From the NCBI GenBank assembly GCA_021771675.1, contig JAETOP010000071.1, forward strand, positions 1 to 19,347: a stretch of 19,347 nucleotides of DNA, read 5' to 3'. The position numbers and the translations under genes were made by a program. This DNA comes from Oscillospiraceae bacterium. Lineage in GTDB: Bacteria; Bacillota_A; Clostridia; Oscillospirales; Oscillospiraceae. Below the pieces are notes generated by a model. It was given only the letters and a program-made list of their open reading frames with translations, was not told the origin of the DNA and did no database searches. Shown here one piece after another: positions 13,356 through 19,347 of the stretch (positions are counted from its first letter, which is position 1; each line of letters begins with the position of its first letter).

Positions 13356-14580
13356 CCGCAACCTCCCCATAACTGTATGTCTTGCCGTCCCGAAGGACAC
13401 TCACTCCATCCGCAGTGCCGGCCTGCTCGATGTAGCGGTTCACGATGACATCGCAGAACTTCTCATCCAGTTCAATAGTGCGGCAGATGCGGTCGGTCTG
13501 CTCACAGGCAATGAGGGTAGAGCCGGAGCCGCCGAAGGGGTCAAGCACTACCGAGTTTGCCATGCTGGAGTTGCCGATGGGATATGCCAGCAGAGGGATT
13601 GGTTTCATGGTGGGATGGTCGCCGTTCTTCTTGGGCTTGTCGAACTCCCATATGGTGGTTTCCTTCCTGCCCGTGTACCACTGGTGCTTGCCGTTTTTCT
13701 TCCAGCCGTACAGCACAGGCTCATGCTGCCACTGGTAGGGAGAGCGGCCGAGGACCAGGGACTGCTTCTTCCAGATACAGCACCCGGATAAATAAAATCC
13801 TGCATCGGCAAACGCCCTGCGGAAATTCAAGCCCTCGGTGTCGGCATGAAACACATAGATGGATGCGTCCGCCGCCATGACCGACTCCATATTTTTGAAT
13901 GCGGCAAGGAGAAACTCGTAGAATTTTTCGCCTGCCATGTTGTCGTTCTTGATCTTGCCCGCCGATCCTTCGTAATTGACGTTGTACGGCGGGTCGGTGA
14001 TCACCAGGTTGGCCTTGATGTCATCCATGAGCGTGGTGTATGTCTCTGGCTTGGTGGAGTCCCCACATACCAAGCGATGTCTGCCAAGCGTCCACATATC
14101 GCCAAGTCGGGAGAAGGTGGGCTTTTGCAGTTCCGCATCCACATCGAAGTCATCCTCTTTAGCTTCGATGCCGGCATCGAACAGCGCCGCCAGCTCCTTT
14201 TCATCAAAGCCGGTCAGCAGAGGGTCAAAGTCCATGCCCTGCAAAGACTCGATCTCCACCCGCAGAAGCTCCTCATCCCATCCGGCGTCCATTGCCATAC
14301 GATTGTCCGCAATGATATAGGCTTTTTTCTGAGCTTCGGTAAGATGGTCGGCAAACACACAGGGAACCTCTCGGATGCCTTCTTCCTTTGCCGCCAGGAT
14401 TCTGCCGTGGCCTGCAATCACGCCATAGTCACGGTCGATGATGACGGGATTGATAAAGCCGAACTCCCGGAGGGACGAGCGGAGCTTGGTAATCTGCTCC
14501 GGGGAGTGGGTTCGGGCGTTGTTTACATAGGGTACCAGCTTGGTGATTGGCACAAGCTGCATCTCAGTCGTTGTCCTCAT
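13342..14580 (-). CDS. ParB-domain DNA N6-adenine/N4-cytosine methyltransferase
   Basis: The start overlaps the SAM synthetase stop as ATGA; the product is 412 residues. The N-terminal 1-120 is a ParB/Spo0J-like nuclease-type domain (VNNARTHSPEQI, SLREFGFINPVIID, VIAGHGRILAAKEEG with GHGR 57-60). The C-terminal 155-400 is the methylase. Its motif IV DPPYNV (196-201) precedes motif I DPFGGSGSTL (347-356), the beta-class order. TMKP (324-327) is also typical. DPPY indicates an amino-MTase (N6-adenine or N4-cytosine); the sequence alone does not decide which. ParB-MTase fusions are common in Firmicutes phages. The overlap with a SAM synthetase upstream and a C5-MTase downstream makes a modification operon. 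Confidence 0.92.
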   Translation of the reverse strand: MRTTTEMQLVPITKLVPYVNNARTHSPEQITKLRSSLREFGFINPVIIDRDYGVIAGHGRILAAKEEGIREVPCVFADHLTEAQKKAYIIADNRMAMDAGWDEELLRVEIESLQGMDFDPLLTGFDEKELAALFDAGIEAKEDDFDVDAELQKPTFSRLGDMWTLGRHRLVCGDSTKPETYTTLMDDIKANLVITDPPYNVNYEGSAGKIKNDNMAGEKFYEFLLAAFKNMESVMAADASIYVFHADTEGLNFRRAFADAGFYLSGCCIWKKQSLVLGRSPYQWQHEPVLYGWKKNGKHQWYTGRKETTIWEFDKPKKNGDHPTMKPIPLLAYPIGNSSMANSVVLDPFGGSGSTLIACEQTDRICRTIELDEKFCDVIVNRYIEQAGTADGVSVLRDGKTYSYGEVADGTE

Positions 14581-15362
14581 CGCACCAGCCCCCATTCCGC
14601 AAATTTCTCAAAGCCGCCAAGGGACTGGATGTATCTCCGGGCAGTCTCCACGATCTCACAATAGGGAATACCGTCCACCGTATCATCCCCGATGGCGCAG
14701 CACAGTTCCACGGGCTTTCCCGTTTCCTGCGCCTTCAGCCATGCGTAGATATTGACAGACACATCCGCTTTGGAGAGATCTTTTCCATGTAGGCCGCCGC
14801 CCGTGATAGAATCAGCCATATCAGAGCCGAGCTTGCGATTGGTGGCGCCGGAGTCCACATCCGTGCCGCCTGTCCAGTCGCCGAGGGGATTGACCTCGGC
14901 GGTGGGATACATCTTTTGCAGCTCCTCTGTGGGCGCATTGCTCTGGCAGAGGATCAGCCTTGCCTCGTCAATGATGTACTTCCCATCCGAGGGATAAGTG
15001 TGATACACACTTTTTGCGATCTCGCAGAGAACTTTCTGCTCCTCCGTGACCGGCATCCCCTTGAAGATGCCGTTGTCGCCACAGCGGATTCCTTCTGCCT
15101 GGTTATTGGCAAGGTGTCCGTCCTGCGGCACTTCCACATAATCCGTGTGCAGGTTTCCACCGATACGCTTCACAATGGCATCCGCCTCACCCAGCGGGAT
15201 GTGTACGGAACTCTCCGCGATGATGTGGCAGACGCCGTGGCCGATGAGGACCTCCACGGCGATCCTGGGATTTTCTTCTTTTCTGTACGCTGCATCCACC
15301 AGGGCACCGGCGATACGGTCCGCCACCTTATCCGGGTGGCACGGATTTACTTTCTCAAACAT
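14577..15362 (-). CDS. Short phage S-adenosylmethionine synthetase (MetK-like)
   Basis: The product is 261 residues with GGAAGGGG upstream, against about 380-400 for cellular MetK. It retains recognisable MetK elements: NPCHPDKVADRIAGALVDA (HPDK at 9-12 aligning with the GHPDK ATP motif), CGDNGIFKG (94-102) aligning with the GDQG loop, and GGGLHGKDLSKADVSVNIYA (188-207) aligning with the GGAFSGKDPSKVDRS-type phosphate loop. A GTDVDSGATNRKLGSD segment aligns with the GDAGLTGRK region. About a third of the usual sequence is missing, so it is a condensed form rather than a random break. Two methyltransferases follow, so it probably supplies their methyl donor. Confidence 0.87.
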   Translation of the reverse strand: MFEKVNPCHPDKVADRIAGALVDAAYRKEENPRIAVEVLIGHGVCHIIAESSVHIPLGEADAIVKRIGGNLHTDYVEVPQDGHLANNQAEGIRCGDNGIFKGMPVTEEQKVLCEIAKSVYHTYPSDGKYIIDEARLILCQSNAPTEELQKMYPTAEVNPLGDWTGGTDVDSGATNRKLGSDMADSITGGGLHGKDLSKADVSVNIYAWLKAQETGKPVELCCAIGDDTVDGIPYCEIVETARRYIQSLGGFEKFAEWGLVR

Positions 15363-15366
15363 GGCT

Positions 15367-15915
15367 TCACCCCTTCCTTGCCCGGAGCAGACGCTCCATC
15401 AAATCGTCCTGGGGAGAAACCTCCCCGTAATCGGTGCTGCAGTTTTCCTTTACGATCTGGAATATCTCGTTCCAGAGCCGCACTGCCTGGTTCATGTAGT
15501 TGATGCCGATGTTGATAAACGGCGATGGGATTGGCTTCTGGGTAGTGGGGTGCTTGGAGAGGAAGCCCATGCGGTTGGTCATCTCCTCACACTGAATCCA
15601 GCGGGCGCTGCACATGGCATACCGCTCCAATAGCTGGGGAGATACCTTTGCCGCACAGCCGATCTTCTTCAGCCACTCCCAGGTTTCTTTGTAGATTTCC
15701 TCTGCCTGGAGTGTACTTCCGTCACGCTGCTCGGCAGAGAGGAACTCGTGGGGCTTTGGCATATCGACACCCTCGACTTCGGGAATGTCCAGGACTTCCA
15801 GCCTGCGTCCGCCCGGATTGCCGTTCTCGGCTTTTTCCTTGACGGCAGACTTCTTTCTTCCCGCACCGGGTCTCGCACCGCCGCGCCCGCCTGTGTTATT
15901 AGATTTTGTCGGCAT
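15367..15915 (-). CDS. terS: Terminase small subunit, P27 family
   Basis: The chosen start (MPTKSNNTGGRGGARPGAGR) has GAGGTG 8 nt upstream, giving 182 residues; an ATG 21 nt upstream lacks a site. The N-terminus is basic and Gly/Arg-rich, a DNA-binding-like tail typical of P27-type proteins (ARPGAGRKKS). A helical body follows with EIYKETWEWLKKIG, SPQLLERYAMCSARWIQCEE and NPFINIGINYMNQAVRLWN-like packing segments, matching the P27 family. It recognises the packaging start site and recruits the large subunit. Unusually, about 7.8 kb separate it from the large subunit gene. Confidence 0.9.
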   Translation of the reverse strand: MPTKSNNTGGRGGARPGAGRKKSAVKEKAENGNPGGRRLEVLDIPEVEGVDMPKPHEFLSAEQRDGSTLQAEEIYKETWEWLKKIGCAAKVSPQLLERYAMCSARWIQCEEMTNRMGFLSKHPTTQKPIPSPFINIGINYMNQAVRLWNEIFQIVKENCSTDYGEVSPQDDLMERLLRARKG

Positions 15916-16049
15916 TTTCTCACCTCTTTTCCGCAAAAAATGAGCGACCGCTTTCGGCCGCCGTCAATTACCCTTTTGATTTCGCCTTTTTCGCACACGA
16001 AGCCCCGGGCCGCTGCCCGCATACAGGACCCGCAGAGATTTTGACTGCC
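15916..16049. other. Gap between HNH nuclease and terS; possible cos region
   Basis: This 134-bp gap between the HNH and terS genes has no convincing gene; frames through it are fragments of terS-overlapping shadows. It includes GC-rich CCCCGGGCCGCTGCCC and an AT-richer TTTTGATTTCGCC stretch. In HNH-carrying cos phages the packaging site usually lies near the HNH and terS genes, so this is the natural place to look. No cos motif or overhang can be read directly. The assignment is context only. Confidence 0.3.
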
Positions 16050-16397
16050 CTACCGGTCGCCAAGGTCGTGGTGGATCTTGGTGTGGCAGGAACGGCAAAG
16101 GCTCATCAGGTTATCCCTTGCATGAGTGCCGCCCTGAGAGATGGGAACGATGTGGTGTACCTCATCCACGGGAGTCAGCCGTCCTTCCTTAAGACACATC
16201 TCGCAGAGAGGGTGCGCTGCAGCGTAGCGGTCACGGATTCTCTTCCATGCTCTGCCGTATTTCTTGTTTACGTCCGCACTGCGTTCGTATTTGTTGTACT
16301 GCCTGCGGGCGGCTGCTTCATGCTCCTTGCAGTACTGCCCATCCGTGAGGTTGGGGCAGCTGGGATAGGAGCAGGGGCGCTTTGGTTTTCTTGGCAT
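16050..16397 (-). CDS. HNH endonuclease, packaging-associated
   Basis: The product is 115 residues with AAGGAGGTG before the ATG. An N-terminal CCCH cluster (C9, C14, C23, H26 in PCSYPSCPNL and YCKEHE) precedes the HNH fold. That fold has the zinc pairs C65/C68 (HPLCEMC) and C101/C104 (LCRSCH) framing VDEVHHIVPISQGG (H81, H82), N96 in DNLMSL and H105/H109. Phage HNH proteins next to terminase genes, such as HK97 gp74, assist the terminase at cos cleavage. The position upstream of terS, with a gap that may contain cos, fits this role. It is the first gene of the late operon. Confidence 0.93.
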   Translation of the reverse strand: MPRKPKRPCSYPSCPNLTDGQYCKEHEAAARRQYNKYERSADVNKKYGRAWKRIRDRYAAAHPLCEMCLKEGRLTPVDEVHHIVPISQGGTHARDNLMSLCRSCHTKIHHDLGDR

Positions 16398-16417
16398 CGC
16401 TTCACCTCCTTGGGCAT

Positions 16418-16453
16418 AAGAAAAGCCCCCACAGGATCGCTCCCGTGAAGGCT
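16418..16453 (-). terminator. Terminator-like hairpin in the late-operon leader
   Basis: On the minus strand AGCCTTCACGGGA and TCCTGTGGGGGCT pair at all 13 positions (three G-U) around a GCGA (GNRA) tetraloop, followed by TTTCTTATG. It lies downstream of the putative late promoter and before the HNH ribosome site, so it does not mask that site. It may end transcription from the early region and/or act as an attenuator for the late operon. The T-run is short and interrupted. Confidence 0.65.
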
Positions 16454-16479
16454 GTTCTGTATTCTACTTCGCTATTGTA

Positions 16480-16535
16480 ATGATATCACAGGACGGGTGT
16501 GTCATACTGTCCCAAAAGGTCTCAAAGTGTGCCAA
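16480..16535 (-). promoter_or_regulatory. Probable late promoter with two direct repeats
   Basis: On the minus strand an extended -10, TGA TATCAT (-10 at 16485-16480), is preceded by TATGAC (16506-16501) at 15 nt. Two 18-bp direct repeats, TTGGCACACTTTGAGACC (16535-16518) and TTGGGACAGTATGACACA (16515-16498), match at 13 of 18 positions and start 20 bp apart, about two helical turns. The second covers the -35 zone, and no canonical TTGACA at 17 bp is present. This fits an activator-dependent promoter, and the DUF1492 gene immediately upstream is the obvious candidate activator. Activity is inferred. Confidence 0.65.
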
Positions 16536-16537
16536 CT

Positions 16538-16948
16538 TTAATCCGGCACGGGAAAATTCTGAAGAGCTGATCCATGAATCCGATGCACAGTGCTTTTCGA
16601 CACACACATCATGTGTTCGATCTCATCCCAGGAGAAACCGTCAAGGTAACGGTAGCGGAGAAGAATCTGCTCCTCATGGCTATTCAGCATATCAATCCGC
16701 ATATTTATCTCGTCCCGCAGGCTGATTAGATACGCCACCTTTTCCGCCACATCTCTCTGGATGGCGTCGATTTTCTCAAGACATCGGACAAAAGGGGCCT
16801 CTGTTGGCTTGTTTGGATTGTAGTGCTGTTCGAAATTGCTGCCTGAGACGCTGCTCGATAAATCCCTCCAGTAGTCAATCTCACGCAGGCGGCAGTTGAT
16901 GAGTGCGTCCAGGTGCCGCGCCTGGTTCAGATATTCTTTTGCGGTCAT
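16538..16948 (-). CDS. DUF1492 / ArpU-like late transcriptional regulator
   Basis: The product is 136 residues with GGAGGTGG upstream, and its ATG overlaps the preceding TGA. The N-terminal and middle part is helical (EYLNQARHLDALINCRLREI; AIQRDVAEKVAYLISLRDEI). The C-terminal HEEQILLRYRYLDGFSWDEI, then VSKSTVHRIHGSAL (about 91-129) is a sigma-70 region-4-like helix-turn-helix. DUF1492/ArpU-type proteins are late regulators in Firmicutes phages, positioned as the last gene before the packaging genes. The repeats of the candidate late promoter begin 3 bp beyond its stop. Confidence 0.88.
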   Translation of the reverse strand: MTAKEYLNQARHLDALINCRLREIDYWRDLSSSVSGSNFEQHYNPNKPTEAPFVRCLEKIDAIQRDVAEKVAYLISLRDEINMRIDMLNSHEEQILLRYRYLDGFSWDEIEHMMCVSKSTVHRIHGSALQNFPVPD

Positions 16949-17172
16949 GCGTCCACCTCCTTCTGCAGGGAGCGGATCAGCATCTCGCCATCAACACTTG
17001 TAAGTGCTGAGTACCACTGCGAACGGAAGAACCGCTCGATTTCGGCTTTATCAGCCTGCGCCGTCCTGTTCCTCGGATTTGCCTTAAGGCTCTTTAGCGC
17101 CATGCGGTAATCCTTCACCGCCTGCAGGATGATGGCGTTCGCAAGGTTCTCGTAGATCGAGATATCGCTCAT
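16945..17172 (-). CDS. Small conserved phage protein of unknown function
   Basis: The product is 75 residues with GGAGGTACG before the ATG. It is helical: MSDISIYENLANAIILQAVK, DYRMALKSLKANP, then DKAEIERFFRSQWYSALTSV and a C-terminal GEMLIRSLQKEVDA. There is no membrane segment or known catalytic motif. Proteins of this look are common just upstream of DUF1492 regulators in Clostridia phages, but I cannot name a family. It overlaps the regulator gene by 4 bp (ATGA), which suggests coupled translation. Confidence 0.8.
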   Translation of the reverse strand: MSDISIYENLANAIILQAVKDYRMALKSLKANPRNRTAQADKAEIERFFRSQWYSALTSVDGEMLIRSLQKEVDA

Positions 17173-17227
17173 ATTCGTACCTCCGAAATTTTGATCCTCG
17201 GATTGGCACGGATTTTCTTAGATTGTC

Positions 17228-18592
17228 TCAGATTTTCAAGTCCGCTTTCACAGCGTCGATCAGCGCCGTCTGGGTATGCTCCTTTTGGGAGAGGGCTTTC
17301 ATGATGCGTTCGTCAATGGTTCCCTTTGTGACGATGTGCTGCACCACCACGGTTTTGGAGGTCTGTCCCTGCCGCCAGAGCCGCGCTATGGTCTGCTGAT
17401 ACAGTTCTAAACTCCAGGTCAGCCCGAACCACACGATGGCTGAGCCACCGCTCTGGAGATTCAGCCCATGTCCCGCCGATGCCGGATGGATCAGCGCCAC
17501 CGGGAACTCGCCATTGTTCCATCTGCGGATACTGGTGGCGTCATCCAGCCGGGAGAACGGGATATGCAGCTTTTGCAGCCTTTCCGAAATGCGGATCAGG
17601 TCATGCTTGAACCAGTACGCCACCAAAAGCGGTTTGCCGTTGGCGGCTTCGATGATATCCTCCAAAGCGTCCAGTTTGCGGTCGTGAATGCGGATGGCCT
17701 CGCCGTCGTCGTCATAGATCGCGCCGTTCGCCATCTGGGAGAGTTTCCCGGAGAGGGATGCGGCGTTGGCGGCGGTGATCTCCGTATCACCCAGCGACAG
17801 CACCAGCTCCTGTTTCAAGTCCGTGTATTTTTCCCGTTCATCCTCGGAGAACTGGACCGTGTATTCGCTGCTGACCAATTCCGGCATCTGCAGGTGGTCG
17901 GCGGACTTCATAGAAATGGTGATATCCGAGATCTGCCGGTAGATAGCGTCCTCCGCATAGGGCAGGGGTTTGTAGGAGTAGATGATCTGGCCGTTTCGCT
18001 TATCCGGCGTGAAGTAATCGGTGCGGTACTTGGTGATAAACCGTCCAAGCCGCTGTCCCATGTCCAGAATGCGGAACTCCGCCCACAGATCCATCAGACC
18101 GTTAGAAGCGGGAGTGCCAGTCAGCCCAACGATACGGCTAACCTTGGGTCTGACCTTCAACAGCGACTTGAACCGCTTTGTCTGGTGGTTCTTGAAGGAG
18201 GACAGCTCATCGATCACCACCATATCGAAGTCAAAGGGAATGCCGCTTTCATCAATGAGCCATTGGACGTTTTCCCGGTTGATGATGTAGATGTCAGCGC
18301 GTCTCATCAACGCCGCCCGGCGCTGGGCTTCCGTTCCGACAGCCACGGAGCAGATGAGGTTCTGGAGGTGATCCCACTTATCCGCTTCAGCCGTCCATGT
18401 GTCCCGCGCCACTCTTAAGGGTGCGATGACCAGCACTTTATGGACCTCGAAGCTGTCAAACAGCAGGTCGGCTATAGCTGTCAGTGTGATGCTGGTTTTC
18501 CCAAGACCGCAGTCCAGGAAGATAGCGGCGGCGGGGTGTGTCTCGATGTAATCCACCGCATATTTCTGATATTCATGGGGTTCGTATCTCAT
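17228..18592 (-). CDS. SNF2-type DEAD/DEAH-box helicase
   Basis: The chosen start (MRYEPHEYQKYAVDYIETHP) has GGAGGG 7 nt upstream, giving 454 residues; the longer frame (70 extra codons) lies mostly within the nuclease gene. Helicase motifs are a Q-like YEPHEYQ (3-9), Walker A LDCGLGKTS (26-34), Ia VLVIAPLRV, II VIDE (126-129), III LTGTPASNG (157-165) and, in the C-terminal RecA lobe, HPASAGHGLNLQ and VI QTIARLWRQGQ (about 400-410). SNF2-like phage helicases are usual in the replication/recombination region next to VRR-NUC nucleases and are predicted to act together on branched DNA. It overlaps the nuclease gene by 20 bp. Confidence 0.92.
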   Translation of the reverse strand: MRYEPHEYQKYAVDYIETHPAAAIFLDCGLGKTSITLTAIADLLFDSFEVHKVLVIAPLRVARDTWTAEADKWDHLQNLICSVAVGTEAQRRAALMRRADIYIINRENVQWLIDESGIPFDFDMVVIDELSSFKNHQTKRFKSLLKVRPKVSRIVGLTGTPASNGLMDLWAEFRILDMGQRLGRFITKYRTDYFTPDKRNGQIIYSYKPLPYAEDAIYRQISDITISMKSADHLQMPELVSSEYTVQFSEDEREKYTDLKQELVLSLGDTEITAANAASLSGKLSQMANGAIYDDDGEAIRIHDRKLDALEDIIEAANGKPLLVAYWFKHDLIRISERLQKLHIPFSRLDDATSIRRWNNGEFPVALIHPASAGHGLNLQSGGSAIVWFGLTWSLELYQQTIARLWRQGQTSKTVVVQHIVTKGTIDERIMKALSQKEHTQTALIDAVKADLKI

Positions 18593-18854
18593 CCAGTATC
18601 CCTCCAATCTGCTCCGCATCGTCCAGCACATACACCGGAAAGCCCAGCCGCCGCAAAAGCCTGTGGCGGGAAAGCTGCAGCGGTCTCGGTTTTTCGCCCG
18701 GAGCTTTGACTTCCACAAAGCATATCCGCCCATTCGGCAGCAGCACCATGCGGTCCGGCATACCGTCAAAACCGGGCGAGACGAGCTTGGGGCAGATGCC
18801 ACCGGCCTTTTTGACCATCTGCGTCAGTTTCTTTTCAATTTCTTTTTCTCGCAT
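18573..18854 (-). CDS. VRR-NUC domain nuclease
   Basis: The chosen start (MREKEIEKKLTQMVKKAGGI) has GGGAGG 11 nt upstream, giving 93 residues; an in-frame start 21 nt earlier is weaker. It carries the stand-alone phage VRR-NUC pattern: KKAGGICPKLVSPGFDGMPD (Asp in GMPDRM), CFVEVKAPGEKPRPLQ with the PD-(D/E)XK core EVK, then HRLLRRLGFPVYVLDD. VRR-NUC proteins are small Holliday-junction-type nucleases. The genetic link with the following helicase gene (20-bp overlap) is very frequent in siphoviruses of Firmicutes. Confidence 0.92.
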   Translation of the reverse strand: MREKEIEKKLTQMVKKAGGICPKLVSPGFDGMPDRMVLLPNGRICFVEVKAPGEKPRPLQLSRHRLLRRLGFPVYVLDDAEQIGGILDEIRTP

Positions 18855-19072
18855 CTGACATATTCCTCCCAGCATTCCTTAAAGGTCTCAAGGCAGGCAT
18901 CACAAGCGCCGCTTCTGACCAGATGATTATGGATGATGTCATGCCATCCCTTGAATTTGCAGGCACGATTCCTGGGGAAGTGTTCGGAATCCCTCGCCAT
19001 ATCTCTTGCGAGATCTCCTGCGGGAGAGTCACTCGTTTTGTAGTTTCTTATCATGTAATTGTAGAAGTTCAT
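18824..19072 (-). CDS. YozE SAM-like domain protein
   Basis: The product is 82 residues with GGAGGTAATGAC upstream of the ATG. It starts MNFYNYMIRNYKTSDSPAGD and continues with DLARDMARDSEHFPRN, then CKFKGWHDIIHNHLVRSGAC and CLETFKECWEEYVRCEKKKL. This matches the YozE SAM-like fold, a small helical domain of unknown function found in Bacillus and in phages of Firmicutes. It overlaps the nuclease gene by 31 bp and is the first recognisable gene at the right end. Confidence 0.8.
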   Translation of the reverse strand: MNFYNYMIRNYKTSDSPAGDLARDMARDSEHFPRNRACKFKGWHDIIHNHLVRSGACDACLETFKECWEEYVRCEKKKLKRN

Positions 19073-19347
19073 GTCATTACCTCCGCGTTCTTAAAAACCT
19101 GAAAATCCTTACGCGCGTGCATATGCGTGATTTACGGGTTCTGTACAGTCTTTTTTATACATTTTCAATTTGTATGCTTTTTTAGGAACACAGGAACGAA
19201 GCCTGTAAAGTTGCCTTGCGGCGGCACATTCGGTGTGTTCCTGGCGGCGTTCCCGGAGTCTCCCCTGGGAACACTGCCGGAAGTCGGGAACTGTTCCTTA
19301 TTCGCTCCGTTCCCGAAAAATCAGTCAGGAACATCGCCGGGAACAAA
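19073..19347. other. Gene-poor right edge with GTTCC/GGAAC array
   Basis: No convincing gene. Between 19184 and 19347 the pentamer GGAAC or its complement GTTCC occurs ten times in about 165 bp, in mixed orientation (for example GGGAACTGTTCC). Between 19085 and 19183 lie AT-rich stretches and a CTGTACAG palindrome near 19141. A minus-strand frame is open from the right edge to TAA at 19182-19184 (54 codons, Pro/Gly-rich), and it may be the end of an upstream gene or chance. Confidence 0.4.

Noticed and set aside
15669..16022. 117-codon minus-strand frame spanning the terS/HNH gap
   Set aside because: Overlaps most of the terS N-terminal half in a different frame; composition is shadow-like and it has no clear ribosome site.
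18593..18802. N-terminal extension of the helicase
   Set aside because: It lies almost entirely within the VRR-NUC gene in another frame; the start at 18592 has a good ribosome site and begins at the usual helicase N-terminus.

Overview
The window is part of the genome of a tailed phage (prophage or free) of the HK97 siphovirus type. The host is most likely a GC-rich, gut-type Clostridia bacterium (Lachnospiraceae or Oscillospiraceae). This rests on strong AGGAGG-like ribosome sites, HK97-type head genes, a phi13-type tail tube protein, a DUF1492 late regulator and a DUF4314 gene. Every convincing gene lies on the minus strand, so transcription runs from high to low coordinates. No tRNA, CRISPR array, integrase, lysis gene or attachment site was seen.

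Right to left in transcription order. (1) 19347-16538 is the end of the early/replication region: a GTTCC-rich stretch without a convincing gene, a YozE-like SAM protein, a VRR-NUC nuclease, an SNF2-type helicase, a small unknown gene and a DUF1492/ArpU-like regulator. (2) 16537-16398 is a leader with a probable late promoter (two direct repeats upstream of an extended -10) followed by a terminator-like hairpin. (3) 16397-15367 encodes the HNH nuclease and terminase small subunit, with a 134-bp gap that may hold cos. (4) 15362-7710 is a roughly 7.7-kb accessory island lying between the small and large terminase genes. It carries a DNA-modification cassette (short SAM synthetase, ParB-MTase fusion, large C5-cytosine MTase) and a second set of genes: a 'virulence-related' protein, DUF4314, a DUF6809-like protein, a COOH-NH2 amidoligase, a gamma-glutamylcyclotransferase, a zinc ribbon and an orphan. 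(5) 7603-1 is the packaging, head and tail operon: large terminase, portal, ClpP-type protease, HK97 capsid protein, head-tail connectors, tail tube protein and the frameshifted tail-assembly chaperone G/GT, which runs off the left edge.

The most interesting part is the second half of the island. Three related intergenic elements (two exactly 107 bp, one shorter) split it into units. Each has an extended -10, and two have paired inverted arms. The same TATRAC - 15 nt - TATNNY layout occurs at the late promoter, so one phage regulator may control both. The amidoligase and the 'virulence-related' protein share a C-terminal module of about 60 residues. An 80-nt RNA with a 13-bp closing stem and a C(UUCG)G hairpin fills the gap between amidoligase and cyclotransferase. 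Together these suggest a co-regulated amide-bond-forming/gamma-glutamyl-cleaving module of unknown substrate. Terminator-like hairpins at both ends of the TerS-to-TerL interval suggest control by antitermination or attenuation.

All calls are from reading the sequence; no database search or folding program was run.
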